Position numbers and translations under genes: made by a program. Shown here one piece after another: positions 51,104 through 62,570 of a DNA stretch of 64,000 nt. How positions within the stretch are numbered: position 1 is the first letter of the stretch; each line of letters begins with the position of its first letter. This DNA comes from Rhinopithecus roxellana (lineage: Eukaryota; Chordata; Mammalia; Primates; Cercopithecidae): assembly GCF_007565055.1 (NCBI RefSeq), contig NC_044564.1, positions 74,544,563-74,608,562 on the forward strand, read 5' to 3'. A model generated the notes under the pieces. That model was not told the DNA's origin, searched no databases, and worked only from the letters and a program-made list of their open reading frames with translations.

Positions 51104-52810
51104 GAAATTAGTACCAAGAAGTGGTGTGTTTCTCAGACTGGGGTTGCTAGAAGAAAAAAAAAGAGAGAGAGAGAAGTGGTGTGCTTCTCTAACAAATACC
51201 ATTTGGAAGTGACTTTGGAACTGGGTAATGGATAGAAGCTGGACCCTAAAGTGCTTTTCTGGTGATGGCTTAAAAGAGGAGGTGAAGTATAGAAAAAGCT
51301 TGAATCTTCATAGAGATTACTTAAGTGGTCAAGATTATAATGTTGGTAGAAATATGGACATGAGAGCTAGTTCTGGTAAGGTCTACAATGGAAATGAAAA
51401 ACGAGGTATTAGAAACTGAAAGAAAGGATACCCTTGTAATAAAATAGCAGAATTCAGCTGACTTATGTCTGTGTCCTAATGCTTTGTGGAAGACAGAACC
51501 TGCAGCAATGAGTTAGGATATTTGATGGAAGAAATATCTAAGCAAAATGTGGAAGGAGCTGCATGGCTAATCTTGGCTGCTTATAGTAAAATGTAGCAAG
51601 AGAGAAATAATTTAAAGATGGAATTTATAACTAAAAAAAAAAAAAAGTTAAAGATTTTAAAAAGTATCAATACTGGCCCAACTGTAAAAAAATTAAAAAG
51701 TGTGTTAGGAAGAAGACACTAAGGGTGTGGCCAAGTGAACGTTTGATAATGACATTAGTATGAATGGAAGGAAGCCAGATGCTATTTAGCAAGACAATGA
51801 AAGAATGACCCTAAAGGCATTTCAGAGATCTTTGAGGCTGTCATTCTCATCACAGGCCCAGAGTGCCAGCCCCTTGAGGGCAGGATGGTTTTATGAGAGA
51901 GGCTCATGGTGCCCATGGAACCTCAGAGGTCACTGCCTAGCATGACCTCAAGGATCTGCTCCATACATTCTGGCACAGCATTCCTTGGCCTCTCCAGCTG
52001 TGGCTTAGATGGCCCCAGGTGGTAAACCGTGGAGATGTCCATGTGCTGCTAACTCTGCAGGCACACAGAGGGTATGAACTATGAAAGCATGGCTGCCTCC
52101 ACCTTGATTTTAAAAGATGCCTTGAAGAACCTTGGGGACCAGGCAGAGAAATGCCACAGAAAGCTCCCAGTAAGGTGACACCAAGGGGCTAAGACCACTG
52201 AAGAGAGTTCCCACAAGAGAAAAGCCTTTTGGAGATGTGAGTGAGGCTACCTCAGAGAACCCATAATTATAGAGCCACCAGCATGCAATGCCAGCCTAGA
52301 AGAGCCCACATCTACCCAACGCCAATCCATGAGAGCTGCTGTTGTGCTATTCTTAGCAAAGCAGTAAAGGAAACCCCCCAACCCCATGGCCTTGGGGACT
52401 CAACCCCTATACTAATGTATTCAGAGAGTGGGACATGGAGTTAAAGAAGATTATTTTTAAGCCTGAAGATTTAATGTTATTTGCCTTGCTTGGTTTTGAA
52501 CTTACTTGGAACCTGTTTCCCCTTTCTTATTATTTTCCTTTAGAATAGAAATGCTTATCCTATGCCTATCTTACATTGTATTTGGGAAGCACAAAACTTA
52601 CTTATAGATTCACAACTGGGGAAGAATTTGCCTCAGGATAAATCATACATTGATACTCACCCATATCAGATTTAGATAATATTTAGATGAGATTTTAATT
52701 TTTTTTAGTTGATGCTGTAAAGAGTTAAGATTTGGGGGACTATTATAATGAAATGGATATATTTTGTATGTGAGAAAGACATGAATTTGAGGGACCATGG
52801 GCAGAAAATT
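51104..52810 (+). mobile_element. MST/THE1-type MaLR internal region
   Basis: It starts at 'gtaccaagaagtggtgtg' and 'tttggaactgggtaatgg', which immediately follow MaLR 5' LTRs. It continues through 'ctgtcattctcatcacaggccc', 'ctccagctgtggcttag' and 'gggacatggagttaaag' to 'gtgagaaagacatgaatttg' near its end. MaLR internals are noncoding relics related to ERVL gag-region sequence, and no frame survives. The expected 3' LTR is absent after about 52810. Confidence 0.82.
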
Positions 52811-53224
52811 TACTGAGTCAGATGAAGTTAGAAGGAATTTGGAAGGAATATGAGCAATGGTGACATTGCTATGACAGCATTCTCTCTCACTTCCACCCTG
52901 CTGAAAAGTATAATAATCAGAGATTCAGTTCAAAAGAAATTGTGAGAAACCAACATTGCAATTCCTAGACAATAAGTCATCTGATTGGGGATTGGGGGGA
53001 ATGTTTGAAGGAGCAAGTTGCGAACTTTCAAACTCTGATATCATGAGCCAGATGATCCCAAGAACAACCGAGAGAAAGGAAAGAGGAAAGCAAATAAGAG
53101 GGCTAGTGTATACATAGGGCTTCCACACAGATAAAAGAACACAGATTTGCAATAGGAAAAACTTGAAATTTCACTGCTTTCTTGTTTGTGCAAATTTAGA
53201 AAAAAAAAAATCCTCCAGGCCCCC
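52811..53224. other. Unassigned sequence
   Basis: Nothing recognised. This is where the MaLR 3' LTR should begin. Confidence 0.5.
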
Positions 53225-53320
53225 ACTTCCTCTTTGATAATCTAAGAATAATAGCATTACCCAGTGTTTTTGCAAATATAGTATGAACATAGTGGGACCT
53301 CGATAAATATTCCATTTCCT
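53225..53320 (+). mobile_element. MIR 3' fragment (weak)
   Basis: The segments 'aataatagcattacccagtg' and 'catagtgggacctcgataaatatt' resemble the MIR 3' end. Confidence 0.5.
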
Positions 53321-55669
53321 TTCTCTTCCATATAAGCTAAAAGACATAGCTTTGAGTTTGTTAGTACTCACTCCAAAACCGAACTGAATATACCGACTAC
53401 ATTAGTTTTCCATAATTACCTATGACTGACTTTCATTGAGAAAGCATACTTATTAGATGCTTAAAAAGTAAGTAGATTATTTGACAGCCTGGTAGGATCT
53501 TGTATGAGTGCTGGCAATAGTAACATATGCCTATTTCTCTCAAAACATATTGACGGTGTTTTAAAATACCAGGGCTCTATTGTTGTAACACCTCAACTGA
53601 ATATTGCAACAGGTTAGACTCTTCACTGAGAACTTATCCTGAGCACACGCATTACCTATTTTGGAAACAAAGAAACCTGTGATGCTGCATTCCATATCAC
53701 AGTTGTTGATATACAGCTTCTTACCCAAAGTGCTCTAGATGGAAGCCAATTGAGGTTAAGAATGTAGGACACTCAAGGTAATCTGTAGAAAAGAAGCCTT
53801 TACAATAAAGGCAGAGTAGCTGATCTTAACACTAAAAAAAGATGGAAACAATAATGAAGGACAAAGTGAGAAGGTGGAATTCAATACACCCTCTCCACTC
53901 TAACAGAGAAAGCACCTACAATAAAATACTTCCATGTCTAGTACTTTAAACTTAATATGATATTTTTTCTCAGTTTACAAAATATTTCTTATGACTTACA
54001 TATTCTTCAAATGAGAATGATCTCAAAATGAAATAAGTTGTTTAAGAGGGAATATAGCAGCAACCAAATATTAAACTACCTTGCAAGCCTGTATTTTGTG
54101 GTGATAATCATATTAAAATCCCAAGGATTTGCTGGGTAATTAATGTTGAAATATTTTTAAAAGTCAGCCCCATTCATGGTTATACATTCCATTTCTATAG
54201 CTCTGAGTTTCTTAGACATCCTACAACTTAGTAACACAGATGATTCTAATGTAGTCAATGTTGGACATCTCTGATTTAGTTTATCATTTTCAATTCATAG
54301 AGGAAACATTTGGAAAAAATAATTAAATTGATTAGAGAATAGAAGTCTCAGGCAATTGTTCATGTCCTTGGAAGTAAACTTGAGTATATAGGGCTAGCCT
54401 GTAGGAAACTATGTAGGCAACAAGTCAAATTAAAATCATGTGATTGGAGAATGGGAGGAAGTCTGAAGTCAAATTTGCCCTCTTTAGAGTTTTGCCCACA
54501 ATATATTGTAAGACAAAGAACAACAACAAAACAACAATAAGCAAATGAGAAGACTCAAGTAATTTAAGCTCAAATATACAAATGTCACCTACATGAACGC
54601 TTGAATCATTTCACGGTTTTATGTCCTGGTATTTCCACCTCTGTTCACTCTTCCCATATCTATGGCTACTGCCATAGTTCAGGCCTGTAATACAATTCAC
54701 CTATGCTGCTGATGTATTCAAATTGATTCTCATTGTTTTCATTCTCCCCTATCTCTATTCTCTTCTCCACAGTGAATCCAAAATGACTATTCCCAAACAT
54801 CCAATCTGCCATCTTCAAATTCCTAAGCCTATCATACAACTATGTGTTCTGACCTCTGCTTATCTATTGACTTTGCCTCTTGTCATAGTCACATGTACAC
54901 TCCACATTTACTGAATATGTACAGTTTTCAGAACACCCCTGATGTAGATTATGTTTTTAACCTCAGTGCTTCCACATTCATGCTACTTCCTCTTTCGGGC
55001 CTTTCACTACCATCTATATCTTCCCTACCTGTGGTCTAGTTTACCTTTATTTTTATGAATGGAAGCAGCTATAAGATATCCAGAGAGTTTAGGAGAGTCT
55101 TGTTGTAATAAAGCTATTCACCAAGTTCTATTTGTTCAAGGAAAAGCACACTTTAGAGATGCTCTTTTTGAGTCATTATGGTATCAAGTTGGTATTGTTA
55201 TTGCATGAATCAATGAAGAATAGTCTGATAATGGAAACACTCAATGGGAATATTTGCATAAATGCTGTGTTTTGTTGTATTGATATGAAAAATTCTGATT
55301 CTCTTTCATTAAGGCTATTTTTATACAGAGCATTGTGAATCACACACACACAGACACAAATCCATTTCCGTCTACATTCAAATTTTACTGCATCTCAAGA
55401 GCCTAGGATAATTTAGTGTGGGAAAAGAGCTGTGGACAACCAGAGCTAGTAGCTGTTGAAATTACAAAATGATCAGAACATGTCTGCATTATCAACCTAA
55501 CTTACCCTGTGCAACCCCATTTTCGGGTTAAAATAGAATTTAAAGAGTCTGAATATTTTGACATGATAGAGGGTTAATCTTTCAGGAAATAAAATTTAAA
55601 ACCTGTTCAATGTCTTCATGATGTCATAGAAACACAGAATAAAAGAAGCAACATATTTGTAGGGTAGAT
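53321..55669. other. Unassigned sequence
   Basis: No gene, RNA or firmly identifiable repeat in 2.3 kb. Two overlapping frames near 54723-55039 have low-complexity hydrophobic translations and no recognisable homology. Confidence 0.5.
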
Positions 55670-55855
55670 GATTAGTTTTGAATACTGACTTCAAATCAGA
55701 CACTTAGAACCTATATGATATTTTAACAAGCAACTTAATTTCTCTGAACTTTATTTTCTGCATCTGTATATAATAAAATTTACTTCACCAAGTTAGCTAG
55801 AAAGTCAATGAGAGAGCATATAGGAAAGCATTTTGTATACTATAAAACTGAAGAG
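55670..55855 (+). mobile_element. MIR SINE
   Basis: The segments 'gaatactgacttcaaatcaga', 'acaagcaacttaatttctctgaactttattttctgcatctgt' (55727-55768) and 'aaagcattttgtatac' trace nearly the whole MIR. Confidence 0.8.
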
Positions 55856-56069
55856 ATTGCACACTAATCATTAAGAGATTATGTTAATATAAAATTCATA
55901 ATTATCACACATCGTAAAATAATTTTATAATTAATTGACCAATTATTATCATATTCTAGGTTGTGATTCTTGCATTTTCAATCATGAAAAATCAATTACA
56001 ATAATATCAAAAATTACTGTGGATCAACTCCTGTAATTTCATTGATAAAAAGTGTAATGGCAGACAGTA

Positions 56070-57347
56070 TTAGGGTAGTGCAAATGTAATTGTGGTTTTT
56101 GCATTGTTGAGATTTGCTGTTTGGTATTGGAATACATTCTTAAATGAATGTAGGTTATACATCATTTAAATGTTCATTTCTCAATGTATGTTTTTTTTGC
56201 TAGTGACTTACTACTTGTTATTTATTTTATATTTATTTAGACTATGGAAATGATATTAGACAAAAAGCAAATTAGAGCAATTTTGTTATTCGGGTTCAAA
56301 ATGGGTCGTAAAGCAGCGGAGACAACTCGCACAACATCAACAACACATTTGGCACAGAAAGTGCTAATGAACGTACAGTGGAGTGGTGGTTCAAGAAGTT
56401 TTGCAAAGGAAACAAGAGGCTTGAAGATGAAGAGTGTAGTTGGCCGGCCATTGGAAGTTGACAACGACAAATTGAGAGCAATTGTTGAAGCTGATCCTCT
56501 TACAACTACAGGAGAAGTTGCTGAAGAACTCAACATCAGTCATTCTATAGTAGTTCGGTATATGAAGCAGATTGGAAAAGTGAAAAAGCTTGATAAGTGG
56601 GTGCCTCATGAACAAAGCAAAAATTTTTTTAAAAATTGTTGTTTTGAAGTGACGTCTTCTCTTATTCTACACAACAAGGAACCATTTCTGGATCGAATTG
56701 TGACAGGTGATGAAAAGTGGGTTTTATATGACAACCTGCAAAAACCAGCTCACTGGCTAGATGGAGAAGAAGCTTCAAAGCACTTCCCAAAGGTGAACTT
56801 GCATCAACAAAAGTCATGGTCACAGTTTGGTAGTCTGCTGCCAGCCTGATCCACTACAGCTTTCTGAATCCCAGAGAAAACATTATGTCTGAGAAATGTG
56901 CTCAGCTAATTGATGAGATGTGCCCAAAACTGCAAGGCCTGCCACTGGCATTGGTCAACCAAAATGGTCCAGTTCTTCTCTACCACAATGCCTGACCACA
57001 TGTCACATAACCAACCCTTCCAATGTTGAATACATTGGGCTGCAAAATTGCCTCACTGCCATATTCACCTGACCTCTCACCAACCAACTACCACTTCTTC
57101 AGGCATCTCAACAATTTTTTGCAGGGAAATTGTTCTACAACCAGCAGGATGCAGAAAATGCTTTCCAAGAGTTTGTTGAATCCCAAAACATGGATTTTTA
57201 TGCTATGGGAGTAAGCAAACATTTCTTGTTGGCAAATTGTGTTGATTGTGATGTTTTCTATTTTGATTAATATAGATATGTTTGAGCCTAGTTATAATGA
57301 TTTAAAATTCACAATCCAAAACCACAATTACTTTTGTACCAAACTAA
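56070..57347 (+). mobile_element. Hsmar1 mariner transposon, near full length
   Basis: A 1278-bp cecropia-type mariner (family consensus about 1.29 kb) has terminal inverted repeats at 56070-56105 (starting ttagggtagtgcaaat) and about 57314-57347 (ending caaactaa). The TA target duplication is intact at 56068-56069 and 57348-57349. It encodes a decayed transposase. It belongs to the same family as the transposase domain captured in SETMAR and the source of MADE1. Confidence 0.95.
56244..57225 (+). pseudogene. Hsmar1 mariner transposase, decayed
   Basis: The first 201 residues are open (56244-56849). They begin with the LDKKQIRAI helix-turn-helix region and include GRKAAETTR and the KKLDKWVPHE linker, but the 56330-56440 part is scrambled by small indels. 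After 56849 frameshifts and stops follow. The later YSPDL-to-LNNFLQG block is readable at about 57061-57125. Judged at the DD34D positions, the first catalytic Asp is kept (GAT, 56709-56711), the second is CAC/His (56984-56986) and the third is AAC/Asn (57086-57088). A CGA-to-TGA-type stop follows the second site at 56993-56995. It cannot encode an active enzyme. Confidence 0.92.
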
Positions 57348-57430
57348 TACTATAGATTTAACAATGTTAAATTACGAAGCCTTTTAATTCAAAATAACAT
57401 GGATATATATTTTGGGCGAACAGTAAAACA

Positions 57431-57483
57431 GTGTGTCTGTGTGTGTGTATATATGTGTGTGTGTGTGTGTATATACATATATT
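57431..57483. repeat. GT/AT microsatellite
   Basis: An interrupted (TG)n with (TA) islands. Confidence 0.92.
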
Positions 57484-58329
57484 TAAAAAAAATACTGACC
57501 ACATATATACACACATGTGAGTATGTGTTTGTGTAAACTCCATGGTTGATGGATGATGGAATAGATCTGTGAGCAACAAAGCCACAGTTACTCAGGAATT
57601 TTTGAGTTAAAAGTTAGCAGCATCATTGTTAGATGAATGCCATATATATATGAATAGAATCCAAAAATCTATCAGCCGAACTCCAAAGTTTAATAACTTC
57701 CTCAGTGTCCTCCCAACACTTAGTTATAGGGCCAGTATTGCTTGAATCCTAACATTTTTTGATCAATTATTTTCTTTAAGTTTCTTGTCTGTTCACAGAT
57801 ACAATAATATTTGAAGATTCCAAATTCCTCAATACACCTAAATTGTTCATTTTTGTTAGCAAAGCAAAGTTCTGACAAAATATTTGATGCCTTATTTGAG
57901 GTGTTAGGAACATGACTGGAATTAGATCAATGGTGTTTTTTATAAAGCAAAACCTGCTATAAATATAGATTAGATTTGCAACCAGACTTCATTAACTTAT
58001 CAAAGGTGCAGTAGGGCAGCAATTTGGAGACATTTTCCTTCAAAACTCTTGTCTCACTCCAAAATTTCTGAATATTTTTGATATTTATATGGAAATTTCA
58101 AAAGAAACTTCCAAAGAAAGTATGTGACTAATTCTGTATGCCTGCATTTTGTTACCTAAAGTTTGGAGAGGGACATGTAATATCAGACGATGACATCTCT
58201 ACCCTCCTTGCTACCTAGATACAAAACCTCAGTCATCCCAATACATTCTTCTTTTTCTTACTTTTCAACCACTTGACATCTAAATGTATGTGTATGGTTG
58301 TTATCCCTAAAATAATAGCCAAAGTTGTC
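57484..58329. other. Unassigned sequence
   Basis: No gene or named repeat is recognised. Confidence 0.5.
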
Positions 58330-58526
58330 CTGCATTGAATTTGTAAACCAATCTGGGAATAATTGAAATCTTTATAAAGTCTTCCAATCCATGATGATGA
58401 TTTATTCCTCCATATATTTGAGTTCTTTTAAATATCATTCATAAAGTTCGTTGTTTTTAGTTTTATAGGTTTATTCCATGATATTGGCATTTTATTTTTC
58501 ACATTTTTGTGATGCTGCTATATTTT
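58330..58526 (-). mobile_element. L1M fragment left of the HERV-W insertion
   Basis: In reverse complement this resembles the mid/late ORF2 region ('gtcttccaatccatgatgatg' and 'ttataggtttattccatga' correspond to the L1 'tcttccaatccatgaacatg' and 'aagtttattcctaggta' blocks). The continuation on the right of the HERV-W maps to a more 5' part of L1, so about 1 kb of L1 is missing between them. Confidence 0.55.
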
Positions 58527-59335
58527 GCCTGCAACTAACCAATGGAAATTACTTAAAACCCTTCACCAAACCTTTCACTTAGGCATTGATAGCACCCATC
58601 AGATGTCCAAACTATTATTTATTGGACCAGGCCTTTTCAAAACTATCAAGCAGATAGTCAGGTCCTCTGAAGTGTGCCAAAGAAATAATCCCCTGCACTG
58701 CAGGCCATACATTTCAATCCCTGTATCTTTAACCTCCTTGTTAAGTTTGTCTCTTCCAGAATCAAAGCTGTAAAACTACAAATGATTTTTCAAATGGAGC
58801 CCCAGATGCAGTCCATGACTAAGATCTACTGCAGACCTCTGGATCGGCCTGCTAGTCCATGTTCTGATGTTAATAACATCGAAGGCACCCCTGCCGAGGA
58901 AATCTCAACTGCATGACCCCTACTACACCCCACTTCAGCAGGAAGCAGTTAGAGTGGTCGTCGGCCAACCTCCCCAAGAGCACTTGGGTTTTCCTGTTGA
59001 GAGGCGGTACTGAGAGACAGGACTAGCTGGATTTCCTAGGCCAACTAAGAATCCTTAAGCCTAGCTGGGAAGGTGACTGCATCCACCTTTAACCATGGGG
59101 CTTGCAACTTTGCTCACACCTGACCAATCGGGTAGTAAAGAGAGCTCACTAAAATGCTAATTAGGCAAAAACAGGAGGTAAAGAAATAGCCAATCATCTA
59201 TCACCTGAGAGCACAGCGGAAGGGACAATGATCAGGATATAAACCCGGGCATTCGAGCCAGCAATAGCTACCCCCTTTGGGTCCCCTCACATTTTATGGG
59301 AGCTCTGTTTCCACTATTTCCAATCTTTCAACTAC
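58527..59335 (+). pseudogene. HERV-W processed retrosequence: pol remnant joined to env tail and truncated LTR17
   Basis: About 58527-58705 matches the start of the HERV-W integrase (the HHCC region of pol), in an open but short frame. Near 58705 the sequence jumps directly to the last part of env: the cytoplasmic tail, broken by stops and frameshifts, to about 58970. It then runs into the 3' LTR at 59011. The LTR stops at the R-region polyadenylation site and a 20-base A-tail follows (59336-59355), with no U5. This is the structure of HERV-W copies mobilised as mRNA by LINE-1. The rest of integrase and nearly all of env are missing. No retroviral protein can be made. Confidence 0.88.
59011..59335 (+). 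promoter_or_regulatory. LTR17 U3-R portion, lacking U5
   Basis: It starts tgagagacaggactagctgg and contains the LTR17-specific 'gggtagtaaagagagctcac' block and a TATA-like gatataaa at 59236-59243. R is cut at the poly(A) junction. CCAAT-type motifs (accaat near 59122 and agccaatc near 59189) precede the TATA. The U3 promoter is therefore physically present, although its activity is unknown. Confidence 0.85.
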
Positions 59336-59373
59336 AAAAAAAAAAAAAAAAAAAAGAAAGAAAGAAAAGAAAA

Positions 59374-60365
59374 TTAACTTTTTTGTATCAGTTAAATTCA
59401 TCCATGATGTTTTTTATGTGTTCTGTATTCTTACTGGTCATTTTTCTATTTGTTTTATCAACTATCCAGGAATATGTGTTAAAGATGTCCACTTCAATTG
59501 TAAATTTCTTGAGTTGTTCTTTCAGTTTTGTCATTTTTTTTTACCTTATGCATTTTGAAGTTGTATTTTCTCCTGCATACAAATGTAGAATTGTGGTGTC
59601 ATTCTTTTGGAGTAAACCATGATCATTACTGGCGCTACTTACTTGATATCTAGACATGTTGATTGCTTCAATTTCTACTTTGATCTTAATAAAAATACAC
59701 CAACTTTTTAAAAAGTATTACATCTTGTTTTTCTTTCTGTTTGACTTTATTGTGATATATGCTTTTTTCTCTTCTTTATTTGCCAGAGTCTTTGATTGAT
59801 CAACAAGCTGTTTTACCCTGCCATTTTTTTACCTTTAACATTTTATGTAGAGCTTCTCTTACTTTTTAGTTATTCAAAAGATGCATCTTTCAATTAGTCT
59901 AGTCTTAAATGTAAAGATGACTTTTCATTTACTGACAATGTCAAAGCCTCCAAGAACTTTTCTATTTAACTCTTTCTACCTTTTATGTTATTGTTGTCCT
60001 GAATTTTATTCTACATGCGTTTATACCTCATAAGGGATTGTCATTGTTTTTATGCAAACATTTATTACATTTACCCACATATGTACAGTTTTCTTATTGC
60101 TCTCTATGCATTCTTACAATTTTCTACTTTTATATCTGTCATCATTTCCTTCTGCCTATTACTATTTCTTTTTATTCATATATTCTAGCAAAAGGTTTTC
60201 TCAGTATTTGTTGTTTAAAGTGTCTTACTTTTTTTATGATATTCAGAAACTGAGATTACTCAATATTTGGCTACATTTTGGGGGTAAGAGTCTGTCTGTA
60301 TTGGATTCACCATGCTTCCACAGTGTAGTGTTCTAGATATCCAACTGAAAATCAGTAGTTGCTCT
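59374..60365 (-). mobile_element. Old L1M, endonuclease-region fragment
   Basis: In reverse complement this AT-rich stretch follows L1M ORF2 5' sequence ('cacttcaattgtaaatttctt' and 'ttatgcattttgaagttgta' equivalents) and then its upstream region. It is highly diverged, and all long plus-strand frames here are noncoding shadows. Confidence 0.6.
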
Positions 60366-60387
60366 TCTTTTGTAAACGAATGAAAAT

Positions 60388-60412
60388 ACACACACACACA
60401 CACACACACACA
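60388..60412. repeat. (AC)12 microsatellite
   Basis: Twelve AC units plus a terminal A. Confidence 0.96.
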
Positions 60413-61849
60413 AAATGTTACAAGATTTTTGCAAGGTTTTCACAGATAGGTAGTTAAATAATAAACATAATTTAAATGGTTTAGAACAAAACATAGCTCA
60501 AATGATTTATAGTACTTAAGGTATTACCATATTAAAATGTGTGAAATTGTATATACTTATTGAAAAGTTAATTGTATATATTTATTGAAAGTTAAAGCTT
60601 CTAATAAAAAGGAATAGAAAATCCCAAAAAGAAAACATTATTTCTAAGTGCAATTATATAAAAACAATAGAATACAGATATATTAAATAAAGATATTATC
60701 TGTATATCTTAATTTTATTTACTATTTTAATCTGTTTTTATGATTTCCTATTGCCATATGGAAAATTTTCTCAATTTTAATATGTCATTAATTTATTATT
60801 TACTCCAAAGATTTATCAATCCTGCTCTGTTTTTCATATATATTTGATTTTCAATATATTGATTTATTTAGATAGCAACTTTTTTCATACTTGACATTTT
60901 CACTAAATGAAAATTTCTGTTCTTTGTATGATTTCTATTCTTGCTTTATATGAATAATAGCTTCTTTAATTAAATATGTTTATCCTGCCTATTTTATATT
61001 ATTGCCCCACCTGTTCCACAAATATGGTGGTATATGAGGGTATAAAATATTATACAATAATCTTTTAAAATAATAATATTTGAACTACTCAGATATGTAG
61101 CTATTTTGGCTGGTTTAGGTCTATTTGAACTATTCAGATGTATAGCTATTTTGGCTTGTTTGGGTCACAGTCCCCAGTGCTCTGAGCGACTTTGATAATA
61201 TCTATAGAGGAATGGCTGATGGCAAAACCCTAGTCTGTCTCAGTGTTGGTGAGTTCAAGGAGATGAGAGAGATTAATCCTTAAAGTAGATAAACTGAAGC
61301 ACAATAAACCAAATAATAATACCAGTTTGCTTTTCTTTCATCAGTTTCATCTTTAAACTCATGGAGAAGAAGTAGCAAAAAGTGGCAATACTGTCAGATT
61401 TTAACTATCCATCTTGAGGAGTCAAATGTAGGAAACCCAGAGGGAAATGATTGAGTAAATATTTCTCAGTCATGGTCAGCCTTTATTTTTCTCATTAACT
61501 TTCAACTCCACCTTCCAAATCAACCACATAGATGCCAACCAACTTGACTGTTGGTGTCAATAGATGAAATTATAGGGTATAATAATCCACAGGCAGTGCA
61601 GGGGAAATGTTAGAGAAAAATAATTTTCTTTTAACATTTTCTTTCATTAACGCCTCTGGTTTTCCCTGATTTGCTCCAGTCACTCACCTATCCAGGGATC
61701 CATCACAGTTGTATTTGGGGAAGTAAGGAGGTCTGGTATCTATAAATACTTTTGATTTTATAATTTCTAAAAGGGTGTTAAGAAGTGTTGTCAACAATGT
61801 GTAATACATCACTGTATTACTTGAATTACTTGAATTTATTTCCATAATT
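60413..61849. other. Unassigned sequence
   Basis: No gene or named repeat. It contains the 45-bp tandem duplication listed next. Confidence 0.5.
61079..61167. repeat. Two-copy tandem duplication, 45-bp period
   Basis: Copy 1 (61079-61123) and copy 2 (61124-61167) both read tttgaacta.tcagat followed by tagctattttggct, with about five differences. It is a local segmental duplication in otherwise unique DNA. Confidence 0.93.
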
Positions 61850-61962
61850 TTATATTTGTATTGTTATTAGTATTCATTGAATCATTCACTGTAATTTTAT
61901 AAAAATAATGTAACATGTATTCTTTTTAGTCTCTTTTCACTCAGGTTATTTTCAGGTTTTCC

Positions 61963-62010
61963 GTGTGTGTGTGTGTGTGTGTGTCCGTATGTGTGTGCAC
62001 GCATGCACGT
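61963..62010. repeat. (GT)n array
   Basis: A (GT)11 run at 61963-61984 followed by a degenerate GT/CACG stretch. It occupies the place of the Alu A-rich linker. Confidence 0.92.
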
Positions 62011-62133
62011 TTAGTTGAGATGGGGGTTTCACCATGTTGGCCAGGCTGGTGTCGAACTTCTGGCCTCAAGTGATCTGTCTGCCTCGGCCTCCCAAAGTGC
62101 TGGGATTCCAGGCATGAGCCACCACACCCAGCC
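62011..62133 (-). mobile_element. Alu left monomer only
   Basis: It runs from the mid-element A-rich linker to the 5' end (ggctgggtgtgg in sense). The right arm is absent and the linker side is replaced by the GT array. L1-driven insertion normally truncates 5' ends, so this is either a free left monomer or a deletion product. Confidence 0.88.
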
Positions 62134-62570
62134 TATTATGAGTTTTATTCTCCTTGTTAAACATATCTATAACCCACTCTTTGTGATTGCCAAGTAGTAG
62201 TTCATGGTGTAGATATATCACAATTTATTTATTGTGATAAAATTGACACTTTAGTTTTTGTCATTTTTTTTTTTTTTTGGCTATTACAAATCAAGCTTAG
62301 ATAAACATTTGCTTCTAAGTCTTTGTTCAGATATATCTATTTAATTTCCCTTGTGCAAATATCTAGAAGTAGAATGGCCACCTCATAAGATAGGTACTTG
62401 TTTACTTTTTTAAAGAAACTTTCAAAATATTTTCCAAAGTAACATTTCACATTCACATCAACTGTGGATGAGAGTTGTAGTTTATATACCTCCTGACCAA
62501 TACTTGATATAGTCAGTCTTTTATAGTTTACACATTCTAACCAGTGTGTGTAGTAATTTCTTACCAATAC

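Larger units (their letters stand above)
61850..62570 (-). mobile_element. L1M 3' end, antisense, interrupted by Alu/GT repeat
   Basis: The segments 'aacatgtattctttttagtctcttttcac' (61910-61940), 'ttttggctattacaaat' (about 62274), 'caaagtaacatttcacattc' (62436-62455) and 'cattctaaccagtgtgtgtag' (about 62532) are the distal ORF2 and 3'UTR of L1M in reverse complement. The Alu arm and GT array at 61963-62133 lie inside it. Confidence 0.78.

Noticed and set aside
56244..56849. 201-codon frame as a domesticated transposase gene
   Set aside because: It is the open first part of a decayed Hsmar1. Indels, stops and lost catalytic residues follow, and there is no fusion partner or promoter evidence.
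58525..58773. 82-codon frame resembling a retroviral gene
   Set aside because: It joins a short integrase remnant to out-of-context env-tail sequence inside a processed HERV-W copy and ends in a stop. It is not a functional gene.
59277..60336. Overlapping plus-strand hydrophobic frames suggesting membrane proteins
   Set aside because: They arise from T-rich antisense L1M sequence and the HERV-W A-tail junction. Phe/Leu/Ile richness simply reflects base composition.
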